Positions 21,310 to 33,257 of a DNA stretch of 64,000 bases are shown piece by piece. A program made the position numbers and the translations under genes. Source of the DNA: Collybiopsis luxurians FD-317 M1 (Eukaryota; Basidiomycota; Agaricomycetes; Agaricales; Omphalotaceae). The DNA is taken from contig KN834789.1 in NCBI GenBank assembly GCA_000827265.1, forward strand, positions 62,001 to 126,000. The letters run 5' to 3'. Within the stretch, counting starts at the first letter, position 1; each line of letters starts with the position of its first letter. The notes beneath the pieces are model-generated. The model made no database searches, was not told the DNA's origin, and worked only from the letters and a program-made list of their open reading frames with translations.

Positions 21310-22632
21310 ATGACATCTTCCGCAATGACCTGGCCTAAAGAGTTAATGTTAATGGCAATTATCCTCGCTTTGAGCTCAACGACGCGTTCGCAAAACACAT
21401 TAACAAACGCGACCTGCACAGCCTCATTTTCCTGGGTTTGCTTCCGTCATCCATGACCGCGAATTCTCTCTTATTTCTTGCTCATAGTCCGAAAATTCGT
21501 TTCAACAATCACCATGTATAGTTACTGCTTTACTTGAGAGCCTATGCGTCCCACTCGGAGGTCAGTTTCCTCCTGGCAGCTGTTATGCAACAATTTCATC
21601 TTTTCTGCAGGTGTACAAGTTCCCGCTCTGCCTGTCAATAACCATTATAACCCTCCTTCACCGAGCCAAGCAACCACTTGCGAATGCAGCACGATAACTT
21701 ATATGCTCATTTCAGCCTGTGCAGCATGTCAAAGTCGCGAATGGATTGCCTGGCAAGATTGGAGTGTGAACTGTCCGATAGTCGAATTAGGCGTGTATGT
21801 TGTGGACATCATTCCTAATCTTCATTCACTGAATATTTTTTTTGGATGGATAGATTTCCGCTTCAGCTGCCATCGACAATTGTCGTTCCGTCCTGGGCTT
21901 ATATGAATATATCTCAGGTATGGTCCATTCAGGATGCTAATTCCGAAAATTGACAGGTCTGGTAGATCAATGGTACCTTCAATGTACAAGCCGCTCAAAG
22001 CAGTAAGTATGTTGCATGTTGCAGAAAATTTCAAGTCGTCTCATAGGTTCATGTGCAGACGCATCGCTTTCTCAGACCACGTCCTTCAGTTCTAGCGCTT
22101 CTCCCACATCTACTTTGCAGGATTCTACCAGCCTAATATCAAGTCCGACACAGGCTCCGACACAGGTCCCGACACAGGCTTCTGCACATTCTTCAACTTC
22201 TACCACCAATGTGGGCGCAATCGCTGGAGGAATTGTCGGAGGACTCGCAGTACTTGTATCTCTAGCCCTGATGATTCTCTGGCTTTGTATTCGGCGCTCG
22301 AAACGCGCAAAGCGATTATCTGAGCTCCAACCTAAGACTATATCGCCAGAGCTCAATGAGGGCAGCAGGAATTATCTCAATTCATCAATGTCAACAGTTC
22401 CCACTCCTTATTCATACGTCAGTGACGTTTCCCATCTATTCTAGACTCTGATTCTACTGATTTTCGTCTTCTGATCCAGGAGAGGAGCCTGTCTCCGGGA
22501 GAAAGAAGCCTGTCCCCATCCTCCGTTATGACTTCAAATATCTATACAACACTTGGGCACACGCTGTCTATGGAAACAAGTGGGCCGGGACCAGCTGGGG
22601 TGACGATCCATCATAGAGCTCCAGAGATGTGA
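21310..22632 (+). CDS. Eight-cysteine ectodomain single-pass membrane protein, paralogue C
   Basis: Tandem to paralogue B. From ATG 21310 the first exon encodes a signal peptide (MAIILALSSTTRSQ) and NATCTASFSW. Then follow QQSPCIVTALLESLC, TTCECSTITYMLISACAACQ, WQDWSVNC, PSTIVVPSWAYMNISQ and INGTFNVQAAQS: the same eight cysteines. It differs by having the CxxC block and the W..W..NC block in one exon, where A, B and E have an intron. The stalk contains a short TQVPTQA-type repeat. Helix AIAGGIVGGLAVLVSLALMI, basic RRSKRAKR, and a tail with duplicated ERSLSPGERSLSP follow. Ends at TGA 22630-22632. Confidence 0.77.
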
Positions 22633-22988
22633 AGCTTGAATGGCTTAGGTCTAAAAGTTGATGAAAAGGTTCAATTAATTTATGAAAGTCTGTCCTTACG
22701 CAGAGTCCATGGGAAGCGTGAAGCGGTTCAGGCCGCACAATGGCCTGTCCACTCATGACCCAGTGTTGACATTCGATATGGAAGCTCACAGCATACTAAT
22801 GTCCGACAAATAACTCCGGGGCCTGAAACTATTGGCTAATCATTCGCTATGTCTTAATATTTAGTTAGAGATATTGAGATATGTTGATATTTCCGACCAC
22901 TAACGCAGACAAGGCTACTTAGCTATAGCCCGAATTTTTGTTTCACTTCCCTGTTTGCTCGCCCACGCTCAAATTCTATCCAAAATCA

Positions 22989-23689
22989 TGGCTTTGCAAG
23001 GTCTTATTCGCTCTAGTGTTCCCCGTTTTCGCGTCTAACCAAATGTTTCAATTCTTTCACAGCTGTGTCGACAAGTTCTGCTACACTGATTGATATCGAT
23101 TCAGATACCAGCTCCTCTGGAGCGTCCTCAAGCTCAAACCATACGACTGCCATTGTATCTGCACTCCTCGGGACACTCCTCCTCTTGTCCTTGTGCATCG
23201 CTGCGCTATTATATCTCAAATGGAGAAGACTTCAACGCAAACCGCAACCACCACACTCCAAGTCGACGGCTGCCTCAATAGCGTCGTTTGTCGCAGGGTA
23301 TAGTAGCGAGGGAGGCCACGCCGACGTTAAAGAATATACCTACTACTTGCCCAGTGCGCCATCCCTTACGAATCAAAGCACTCGTAGTCCCACGCCGAGT
23401 CTTACGGTATCAACGTCCTTTGTATCTTTACCAAAATCTGTGTATGTGAGTACAAGTTGGTCGATTTCGATCGATCTGTTCATGACATGAAATCTAGGAA
23501 CCTTCGCCTGCGGATACGTATTCACCCGCCGCTCCTTCGTCTGGATTGTATACGGCCCATCCGGGGCACTCTCCCTTGGCACATAGCGCGGAAAGGGAAA
23601 AAACGGAAGAGGACGAGATAGATAGACCGAAGCCCTGGCTTCGACTCGTCCCAGTGCGGAGAGCAGAGTCAGACTCGGAGGATGTATGA
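22989..23689 (+). pseudogene. Paralogue D: eight-cysteine family member lacking its ectodomain
   Basis: Only the membrane helix (TAIVSALLGTLLLLSLCIAALLY), basic KWRRLQRK and cytoplasmic tail exons of the family are present; all ectodomain exons are missing. Just upstream, a hydrophobic stretch like a signal peptide (CKVLFALVFPVFAS) is readable but one frame away from the ATG at 22989. The only spliceable ATG start gives a four-residue leader (MALQ) before the stalk. The tail exons are intact and end with AESDSEDV. It is therefore either a decayed copy or a signal-less membrane protein. The intron near 23450-23498 is shared in position with other paralogues' tail introns. Confidence 0.55.
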
Positions 23690-23848
23690 ACATTCAGGCA
23701 CGCTGTACTCTTAATTTATGTATGGCATTGGGACTTTGGAGATTGCAGGACGAAACTATCTAATTTCTCTCTAGATGGCTGGTACACAATATACAATAAT
23801 ACTACATGGCATGTACAGTTACATACATTGGCAAAAGAACGCTGCTTG

Positions 23849-26800
23849 TTAGGATAGACCGAGCTTCTGTTTCCATGTATCATTTATCTCGAACAGCGCG
23901 TTCTCGACCTCACTCTGATCAAGATTGAACACCACCTTCCTCTCTGCTTCAGCTTTGCGCATCGCCGCAGTCCCCTCCTCAAGGAAAATTACCCGAGAAG
24001 CAACCAGAGACTCAAGAACCATCCTCAACTCGTTCGTGCTAGGTTTGCGGGTAGGTTCTCCATCCGCTGTAAGGGAATCGACGTAGTTCAAGTGTTGTTC
24101 TCGTAACTATTTTGATTCAGTTCACGTATAACAGTCAACAACGAAAGGAGCCACTCACATCACCAACTTTGATCGCCTCTATACCTTGCCGGATGATGCA
24201 TTTTATCAGCGAAGCCAGCATAATACGCTCGTGAAGACTGCATTCACGCAAATAGGCTGCCGTGGGACTGTTCTGCATCTCTTTGATTACGTCTTTGACG
24301 TCGTTCGTGCGTGCAGCTACCCCTTTCGGGCGCATCAGTTCTATAGTGCGTCTGATAGTCATTGCTAATTAGGAAAACTAGAATTAGAAAAGGAGAGGGT
24401 TGATTTACCTGCAAACATCTAGAGTGCGACGAGCATCCCCGCTGATAGAACTAATCTTCATCGCAATGAATTTCACGGCGTCCGGAGTAAGCAGTTCCAT
24501 CGCCTTGCTCGAAGGCAAGCTATCATTAGCACTGTCGAGTCTAGCTTTGACGATTTCCTCCAGTTGCTTAGTCTTATACGGTTCAAAGTTGATCCTTTGC
24601 ATACCTATGAACGGGTATCGAGGATTAGATACTACTCACTTGGGCGCTACATCCACAGGTTCGACACTAGTCTACCTCCTACTCACCTAAACGGCTTCGT
24701 ACGCGACCAGTCATACGTTCAGGAAGGTCCATGGTGTTGGCCACAGCGATGACTACAAGCTTGCTCCCTGCAATGGTAGGCCAGTTGAAGAAGTTGTAAA
24801 CAACATCCTGTTTTGCTGTTATGACTTGATCAAGTTCGTCCATGAGTACAACGCTAGAGAAGAAATGAGTACGTTTTCTCAGACTTCTTCGGACGAGAGA
24901 CTTACCAAGCATGGCTCCCCGAGCCTCTACCTCTACCTCCACCACCGCTGAAATGCCGAGTAAGCGATTTCAAACTCTCCTTCGCGCTCATCTTTAAATG
25001 CCCATCCTTGGCTACATTGTGCCCCGAGACGACTTCCCATAAGAGTGTATATGCTGCAGAAGGCTCTGGGATTCTGAGACCATTGATTTCGCAATAAGTG
25101 AATGGGTTCACTTCCTGAGCATCATATGTTAGGATGATGATTTCAGAGTGGGGAGACACACGAACTCACGTTGTTCTCAGCCAAGCGCTTGAGCTCACGG
25201 ATGACTGCATGCACTGTAGCAGTTTTTCCCGTTCCAGGTACACCGGAAATATCTGAAAGATGTTGAATGCGTCTACGGAAAAAGTATAGACGCAAACGAC
25301 TTACATATACAGCCTCCGCTACCTTCTTCCAAAAGCTGAGCTACCGCTTTATGGACTTGCTCGAACTCCGCTTCTCGACATGGTAACGCGTCTGGACGAC
25401 TACCGACATGGAGAGCATGCATTGCCCGAAGCCAGGGGTCCTCTGAGAGATTCCGTAGAGCGCTATCATGGGCGGCATAGGTATTCTGCGACTTTAAGGG
25501 CAGAGTGCGTTTCTTCGAGGGAGATCCGGTGATAGATTGGTTGCGGCGAGACAAGGCTTTTTTGGAGTGAGGAGTTGGTTGTGCAACGGATCGCCCTCGC
25601 GATTTGGAAGGCGTCGAAGTAACGGCGGCGCGTTTGCGTTTGCGACTTGGGGAATCGAATTCGTCGTCATAGCCGTCATCATCCTCTTCGGAAGAAGGTT
25701 CGGGTTCTGAAACAACACCGTCAGATTCGTCGGCATCCTCTTCTGTGTCACTAGGCTCATAAACCTCTTCCTCTTCAGGCCCGCTAGAACCGTTGTCGTC
25801 AGATAGAGGTTCCGCCAGCGCTGTCTTGACCTGTTTATTCATGCTTCGAGATGGCTTCTTCGACAGATGCTCCCAGTGCTCCTCTTCCGATTCTGATTCC
25901 TGGTCGCGACTCAGAGGTTTCTTCGAAGTAACTTTCTTGACAATTACGAGGCGTCGCGCAGGTTTCGAAGGTGATATCTTTGGAGTGACTATTTTCCGCA
26001 GGGGTCGCTTTGGGGTAGGTCTGGGTGTTTCCTCTTCTTCAGACACTTTCACGCGTTTCCGTGGGGAAGCAGACTTATGGGCAGACTTCCCTCTTTTGTG
26101 TTCGCTCTTGATCATTACGTCCCATACCCTGCCTGCAGCCGAATCGCTGTCGGACATGTCGTCTCGCGCATCAAGCGCTTGTTCACGATGTACGGGCCAG
26201 TCAAACTCGTAGAAGATACCGCGGCGGGTATCAACCGCGAACAAACACTGAAACTCTTGGTCCGCTTCGGCCTCAGACCTAATGATATAGCGGCCAGTCC
26301 GAGCACGTTCAGCCTGAGCTTCACCCTTCTTGACGGTGCAAGAGGATATGATAGCACTGGGGTATAGAATGGCAGTTCCTGAGATTGTATAATATATTTC
26401 ATTCTGTAATAAAAGTTGGTAAAGTTTCGTGATCGCCAGCGAACCAGTACTCACATCGTGATGATATCTTTTCGCGCGAATAGAAGGCAACTCGCTGGGT
26501 CGGTCGAACCAGTGGACTCGGACACGCATTTTTTCAGTCTCTGCGCAGTCCAAATCCGTCTCCCACATCTCCACGATGACTGCAATGCTGGGAAGACGGT
26601 TTTCTGATTTAACAAGGACAGTATCGCCAATGGAATAGGTCGTGTAACTTGCACCCGAGCTCCTTCTTCCCTTCCCAGATTTTTTGGGAGAGCGAACTTT
26701 AAACGCATCATAGAATCGTGTTTCGAGTCCCTTTATTTCATCCTCATCCAGCTTTTCGAGTTCCTCGCGGTCGCCAGGAAGAAGATCCAAGTTGGAGTCC

Positions 26801-26931
26801 ATACTTCGAGAAAAAAGAGGCCGCATACGTGTCCAAGAGTAATTAGAGACATCTACATCCTTTGTCGGTGAGCTAACGATGGGTTGATACGCTAAACGCG
26901 TCGAACGTCGCGGGGTGCTGAAGGTTGCCAT
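23849..26931 (-). CDS. ORC1: Origin recognition complex subunit 1
   Basis: Nuclear AAA+ ATPase that marks replication origins and loads Cdc6/MCM. From ATG 26931: an N-terminal BAH domain (about residues 100-280, including HWFDRPSELPSIRAKRYHH, with an intron at 26404-26454 before NEIYY), a long basic/acidic disordered linker, then the ATPase. Walker A is SGVPGTGKTA in the exon after the intron at ~25300. CEINGLRIPEP, Walker B VVLMDELD, sensor-1 VIAVANTMDLPER, the arginine stretch RVRSRLG and sensor-2 GDARRTLDVCR follow. The C-terminal winged-helix region ends WKQKLGLS. The order and motifs fit Orc1 rather than Cdc6 because of the BAH domain. About seven introns. Confidence 0.93.
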
Positions 26932-26999
26932 TGGAGAAAGAAAGTTACAAGCTGTTGTCACTTTCGCGTTACATTTTATCATGTGGTCTCTTCTCCACC
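26932..26999. promoter_or_regulatory. Shared divergent promoter, ORC1/CHMP7
   Basis: 68 bp separate the two start codons, leaving room for only one bidirectional promoter region. No TATA box seen. Inferred from arrangement. Confidence 0.5.
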
Positions 27000-28717
27000 A
27001 TGACTTCCATGACCTCGCCGACTCGGACACCCCGCTCTTCACCGTATAGGACAACGATGTCCTCACGAATCTCCGCACCACCCTTCATTTCTGCCTCAAA
27101 GTCCAGATTACAGTCGCTTTATTCCGACTTTATAGGGCAGAAAACTGCAAACTATGCTGCTTTCCACTCAAATGTCGATTGGTGGCGGCTAACACTGGAA
27201 AGTTATGTGTCCGAGGGTTATCAGGGCTCAAGTAGACTTGTTCTTAAAGCCGGAAAGCAGCTCGTAGACAATTTCAGGGTGGAGGGTGTAGGTAAACCCA
27301 TCGGATTTGACACTGTTTTTGTGAGTATCCGAGTTTCTGGAATTCCTTCTTGAATACACTTCTCACCTTGCAGCTGTGCTAGTAAAGACCGAACTATCAT
27401 CTTTACCGCCATCTTCTTCTTCTCAAACTCTCCCCACCTTACTGCCACTCGCAACGTTTCTCTCTCTAGCCACTTCCCTTTATGCCTCCAAATCCAGATC
27501 ATATCTCACGGTAATACCAAGCCTCTTTCTCTCATATGTTGTTGCGAAACCGCTATGGTGGGCATTAGAGCAGGTTGGCGTTGTCGGAGAGGATAGTCTC
27601 GCCAGCAGTGTATCAAGCACGTTTTCATCATTGAGCTCTTCGTCATCAAAGACGTCTACGCGGTGGTACGGTGATTACGTATTACTGCATCTCGTAGAGC
27701 AGGCAGGAGAAGTGATATTGGAGAAGCAGCGCGTCAAGAGTACTGGACCAGCGGATGCGCTGTATTCTTTTGACTCGTTCAGAAGAGAATTTGTGGATTG
27801 CGTCGGCCGGCGAAGCGAAGAATCAGTGTCAATGGGAGAGCTGGATATGAAAGTGATTTTGAGGTTTCTGGAAAGAGAGAAACGTGCAGTCGCTGTTGAC
27901 GATGGAGTAAGCTCGTGTTATTACTAAAATTCATTCGCTGACATCTTCCTTAGATTGTCAAGTTTATTGAGGATGGTGAGGCAGAAATAACCGCCGTGGA
28001 CCACGGTATCCTCGAACTGAAGACTGCAGTGGCGAATTTGCGTTTGCAAATCGAAGGTATTCAGAGAAAGATTGACCTGTGTGTACTCGACTCTTTCATC
28101 TCTGTATTATGCCGATTCTGAAACCGATTCAAGCTGCATGGACAAAGCTAGCGAAGCTTTGAAGCAGAAGCGCAAGTCGATCGCATTGGGCTACCTTCGC
28201 TCCAAGAAACAGCTGGAAGATCTCCTTTCGAAACGACTCGGTTCACTCAGTAATCTAGAAGGCACGTTAATACAAGTAGAAGGCGCCGCCGGTGACATTG
28301 AGGTAACTCAATGAAGCATCAATATTCAACTCGCTGCCTAACTCTAAAAATTTTCAGATCTTAAACTCATATAAAGCGTCCACTGCTACCCTGCGTTCAA
28401 TCCTTTCGCATCCCTCTTTACAGCGCGATACTATCGAACAGACGATGGAGGCGATGGCAGAAGCGAATGCTGATGCAAAGGAAATCGATAACGCAATCAG
28501 AATAGGCGGTGATGTCGCTGTAGGGGTCGGTGATATCGACGAGGAAGAATTAGAGGAAGAACTCAAACGGTTGATAGTGGAATCTGAACAGGAGAAGAGG
28601 ATGGAACGGGAGGGGCGTTCTGCTGAATCGAGGCTGGAAGGGATACCGGAGACTCCTTCACGTCCAGTATCGGACATCAGGCAGTCGAACCTTAAGAGGG
28701 AAGCTGTCGGATTATAG
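27000..28717 (+). CDS. CHM7: ESCRT-III-related protein CHMP7/Chm7
   Basis: Snf7-family protein acting in nuclear-envelope surveillance and sealing with inner-membrane LEM proteins. Exons 27000-27324, 27374-27906, 27954-28078, 28134-28302 and 28358-28717 sum to 1512 nt (503 aa). The first ~290 residues form the divergent N-terminal part with tandem winged-helix character and a hydrophobic stretch (LPLATFLSLATSLYA). From VKFIEDGEAEITAVDHGILELK onward is the Snf7 core: KSIALGYLRSKKQLEDLL, NLEGTLIQVE and the acidic C-terminal helix region EEELEEELKRLI. The exon 1 donor is GTATCC at 27325; the apparent GTGAGT four bases earlier would break the frame. Confidence 0.85.
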
Positions 28718-29223
28718 ATACATTATAGTAGATAGTGAAACGAGAGCGCCTGAATTTTTCAGACCGCATGATCTAATCTTATCACTCCATGTAATTCCTG
28801 TTCCCCTTCCACCATTTCTGTTCGGAACAACTCGTTACAACACTAGTCTAATATCGAGATTCGCCAAAAAAAGACCGTGGATCTCAGCCTGGAGCTGAAT
28901 TCATCCCTCGCTCTACGTGTTAAACCGCCCGCTGCGACTTATTCGGCGTTAGCGGGACTTCCCAAGAACTTCAAGAAGAAGGTACCAACCTCCGAACACA
29001 TGCTCCCGTTCCGAGTTCATATATTGAACTCGAAATTCTACTGGCCTAGTGCATATGACCACCGGCATCTTTTGTATAGAACATAACAGTTCAAAATGGT
29101 TAAAATAGTACATACTTCAAGTTCGACTGTTTGGATCTGTCTCTAGAGCCCATCATGCTCATAGGTTCAACCTCTCGTTCACAGTCGAACTCGGATCGCC
29201 ATAGACGCGTTCGTGTCACAACG
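28718..29223. other. Intergenic, CHMP7 to paralogue E
   Basis: Tandem intergenic stretch of about 0.5 kb containing the CHMP7 3' UTR and the promoter of the next gene. Short frames here have no family support. Confidence 0.45.
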
Positions 29224-30789
29224 ATGGCGAACCCCATGCCTTTGAGTGTACCGTTCATGTTTTTCGGAATCTGCTTCGGACTTTGGACGGCATTGGGGGT
29301 GAGTGCCCAGCAATTTGTTCCTGCCAGTTGTAATGCGAGCCTGGGTTTTCAATGGGTGAGCAACCTCAGCAGTATGCCCAAATTTTGGTTATCAATTGGT
29401 AGTTCTAGGCGGATAATTCGCTCGGACAAGATCCTTGCCAGATAGCGACTTTTCTTGGGCAGGTTTGCGACAGTAGTGAGTAACCCTCCTTCCCCTGCTC
29501 CTCCTATCCTCAAAACTTGTTTTATTTTTTTCCTTGTAATCAAATCACCTCTGACAGATTATCGAATACCCGCCATCAACTCCAGTGAATCCTACTTTGG
29601 ACCTACACCGGCTCAGAACAATTCGTGTTTGTGCAGTTCTGTAGAGTATATTCTGTTAAGTGCATGCGGGGCGTGTCAAGGCGGGACGTACCGAACGTAA
29701 GCTTTTTGCCATATTTCCAGTTGCAGACCGTGGCTTTCAAATCTGCGTGTTCGGATCGAATTGCTGATGCTGATCCCTGTTCGACAGATGGACCGGCTAT
29801 AATCAAAACTGTTCTACTGTTTATCCCATGATGTGAGTTCAAGTTTTTTTGGCTTGATAGAATCAGTTCCGTTTTTCATTTTTGAGGTCGATCCGCTTCT
29901 TTTTTTCCTGATTCCCGGAATAGATTTATCGAAAGCATCCCCGCGGATACCAGAGTACCGAAATGGGCGTATCAAAAGTAAGTATTCGGTTCTCAGCGAA
30001 GAGACGCTATGTAGCTCTAATGTTCTGGCTTGTGCTACCAGTGTTACTGTAAGGATTTCTTTTTCCCTATGTCTAGACCTATTTTGTTCTGAACTGGGGA
30101 TAGGCGGAGGACACTTTTAATCCCACACTGGCGCAGGCGGTTGGAGGTATGTGTCAGAAAGGTTGATTCTGCGTAGCTAAATTCATTTGTTTTAAAGACC
30201 AACCCGAATCGACTGCAGTCGCGCCAGCCACAACGCCCACAACGCCCTCGATAACTTCATCCCCGAGTCCTACTAGCAAAAAGAGTGATGCAGGTGTTAT
30301 TGCGGGATCTGTTGTCGGGGGAGTCATCGCTGGGTGCATTATAGTCGTGGCCGTGCTGTATCTACTTCGGAGACAACGACATCGCAGGCGTCGTAACCGC
30401 TCGCACATAGTCGAACTCGATGATAAACCTCGTCCATACCCCATCCCTGGCATCCCAGAGTCAAGGACGAGCCACACTGGAACAGCCTTCCATGCTTCGG
30501 TCCCAGTCTCGTCTGTGCCTTCAGCTGGGCCTAGATTATATGTGGGTGCAACTTAGAGTGATGGCGAATATGCTCTGATTGTTGTCAATAGAACCCTAAC
30601 GATCCGACGACTTTCCCCAACGCTGTTTTGTCCATGGCGCCCTCACATTCTACTACTAGGCCTGCCCAGTCTGCATCCGGTCATTCTCCACAGAGCTCTG
30701 AGACAGGAATGACCGGATTTATTTCTTCTAATTATCACACCTTGGTGCCCAATAGACAACCTGCATCCGGAATAATACCCGAGCTCTAA
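29224..30789 (+). CDS. Eight-cysteine ectodomain single-pass membrane protein, paralogue E
   Basis: Family member separated from B-D by ORC1 and CHMP7. Signal peptide FMFFGICFGLWTALGVSAQ, then FVPASCNASLGFQW. The exons then encode NSLGQDPCQIATFLGQVC, IPAINSSESYFGPTPAQ, NSCLCSSVEYILLSACGACQ, WTGYNQNC, FIESIPADTRVPKWAYQ and AEDTFNPTLAQAVG. Eight cysteines in family order. Pro/Thr-rich stalk, helix AGVIAGSVVGGVIAGCIIVV, LRRQRHRRRR, and a disordered tail whose last exon starts NPNDPTTFPN, like the PDDPSTFPPN exon of B. B and E are each other's closest relatives here by motif wording. Ends at TAA 30787-30789, convergent with HSP12. Confidence 0.78.
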
Positions 30790-30924
30790 CGAAGGGTACA
30801 CAAAATTGCGCCAATCATGGTGTGAATGAGTTTGTGTACACTATATATGTTATGATACAGTTACAGTGATCTTGTACAGTACAAAAAACCCAGTGTGTGG
30901 AGTGTATCGTCGTAAATAAATAAT

Positions 30925-31351
30925 TCACTGACTGCCGCTGCCTCCGAGGCCAACCGCATTCTTTGTCTTGGTCAATAGCGATTCCTAGAGGGAAGTTCTA
31001 TTAGAGGTGGGTTGGCAGAATAAGACTTGGGAAGACATACGTCGTTCTCGTTCGAGTTTGAGCTGAAAGTGTCCCCTACTTTCTGAGTGGTAGATTTCTC
31101 GCCCTGCAAATGATAGCATTTAGAAAAGGATCATCAATGGGCGTGATAGACAAACCTGAGGCTGGACGGTGGATGCCACGGAGTCGGCTGTTCCCTTGAA
31201 CTTGTCACCGATGTGCTCAGTGGTGGTCTTCTCAGAGTCAGGCTATTAATATGGGTCAGATCCAAGCGATAGAAAGGCGAAGCGGAAGGGCAATTACCTT
31301 CAAGGCAGCCTCAGCCTTGTCGGTAAAGTTCTGGCGACCAGTGTCGGACAT
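30925..31351 (-). CDS. HSP12: 12-kDa heat shock protein (Hsp12/WHS11-like)
   Basis: Small, hydrophilic, intrinsically disordered stress protein that folds on membranes and stabilises them. Exons 31298-31351, 31156-31242, 31041-31103 and 30925-30984 total 264 nt (87 aa). Starts MSDTGRQNFTDKAEAALKPDSEKT, contains the repeated KFKGTADSVASTVQP and KVGDTFSSN segments typical of the family, and ends GLGGSGSQ. All three introns are phase 0. Family members are strongly induced by heat, osmotic and starvation stress. Confidence 0.93.
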
Positions 31352-31437
31352 GATTATATGAGATGAAGTGTGAGTGTGGTAAGTGTGGTTGGATGATTCA
31401 AGGAGAATTCTGACCTTTACTGAGCTATGCCCAGCAG

Positions 31438-31445
31438 CTTTTATA
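31438..31445 (-). promoter_or_regulatory. TATA box of HSP12
   Basis: TATAAAAG on the minus strand, 87 bp upstream of the HSP12 start codon. It is one of the few clear TATA boxes in the window, fitting a stress-inducible gene. Function inferred from position. Confidence 0.6.
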
Positions 31446-33257
31446 CACCCTCAGCGCGTTCTTAATTAGGCAATTAAGCCTGAAAATGAAAAATGACATC
31501 TTTCCAGGATTTAATCGCGGCTACCTACGTAGTAAATCGTCATCGACGTCATAATTAATTTTTCTTATCTTTAATCGATCAACCCGATAAGATAAGTCGA
31601 ACTCTTACTACCTATTTGGGTATCGATAATGCGACGCGTTGAAACGACCTTGAACGCGAGTCAGCACAGCACAGCCTGCTCTTCCCCCACAACTATGTCG
31701 AGTCTGGCCTGGAATACACTCTGTTCACCTTTTGCTAAATCTATCTCAGCTGAAGGCAGTACTTACTGAGTCAGTGGGAGATCATCGATTATCACCCAGT
31801 TCTCGAGGGCTCTATGAGTCGCTCTATCCGAGAAAAGATAATCGAAAACCTATATTGACCGAATATTGACGCTCAACAGGCTTTGATTTCATTCGCAGAA
31901 TTTTTCTAGAAACACTTGCTCAAATCTTCGAGTGGCGTTTGCTGAGGAGACGGGGCACCTACGCACCAAAAGGACAATGATTCCACTACTCTTTGAGAAT
32001 GAATTCAGAATCTATTTCCTCTAATGTACATGTGTCTGGGCTGTCGAGAGCTGATACTCGAATGATTCCCGAGTCGGGATCCGTTATAGAGGGTCATCCT
32101 CCCAACTGTAGGACCGCATACCCTAACACACTGCTGTGTCGGAACGAATGCGCTGAGCAGGTAACCATACGGAGGGATCCTCGCGGAGACGCTGATTTTA
32201 ATCAGTCTATGGAGCTTACGCTTTTACACTGTCTCTTTCCTGCAATTCAATCCTCGCCTTCGCACGTTTAATTTCTTAGAATGACTTTCCAACGCAAATC
32301 TATGGAATTCTTGCCAGAATTTCCTACGATGTCCCTCGTTGACTTGAGTTTTAAGCCGTTCCGGTACTGAGATCCCTGGATAGTTGCTACGATTCAGAAG
32401 CAACATTTCCATCTACAACACTTACAGCTCCCTCCTTCAAGTGAAAACTCCGCAGTTTCTAGAATTGCGGATGTCAGCCGCGACATGTACATGAAAGGTT
32501 ATTTCACGATTTCCAAATTACTTGACTGCTAAATCTCGCATAATGTCGGAGTCCTTTCTTCTCCGGTCGAACTCAAGGGATTTCCGTCATGGTCGGTAAT
32601 TCAGTGTGACGTCGGGAGGAGTCAATCCCTTGGTCTGCGAATTCAAAGGGCCTTGAACTCCAGTAATACATAGCCTAATTCTTGGCGTAAATTGCTAGAT
32701 TGTTTCTATTTACACAGTCCTTTTATGGTAAGGTCAGTGGGGTGGGGAGGCGAAGACCTGTGAATACAAAAGAAACTCTGTCGTCCAAGACGGCACTTCG
32801 GCCGCTAATGTGGATATATGCGCCGGATATACATAGAAGAAATAAGTTTCAACTACTTATCGAAGGTTGAATTCTTGCTTCACCGGAGTCTGATTAGTAT
32901 GCCAGACTGCACGGTACTGGACAGACATCCTCAACGCATGTCAAAAAGGAGGCATCCTATCTCTGGAAACAGGACATTGTATCATCGATGCAGTCTTCTC
33001 CGAATATTCAAATGGATGCGGCAATAGTTTATTCTTCACTTACCGGAACAGTCTTGAGTGGCGTTAGGAATGCACTTTATTTCAACTGCTCACGAGAAAG
33101 GGAGTTGGCGAATGCACAATTCGCCAGTATTGCCAGTACTGCCTTCAATACACGGCAATTTATGGGTATATAAGCTCGATCGATATCTAGTCCTCGTTCA
33201 GCACTCAAGCACATCTAGCTTACTTACTGCTGTCTCCAAATCTTCTTCACCGTTACT
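31446..33257. other. HSP12 upstream region and outer part of right inverted arm
   Basis: The first ~0.8 kb is AT-rich upstream DNA of HSP12 without coding support. From about 32270 it matches the left arm in reverse complement, down to the remnants described for 17740-18700. No intact gene is visible. Confidence 0.5.

Noticed and set aside
23849..26931. CDC6 as identity of the AAA+ gene
   Set aside because: The N-terminal BAH domain and gene length fit Orc1; Cdc6 lacks BAH.
27321..27326. GTGAGT as the CHMP7 exon 1 donor
   Set aside because: Using it shifts the frame into a stop in exon 2; the GTATCC four bases later keeps the frame.
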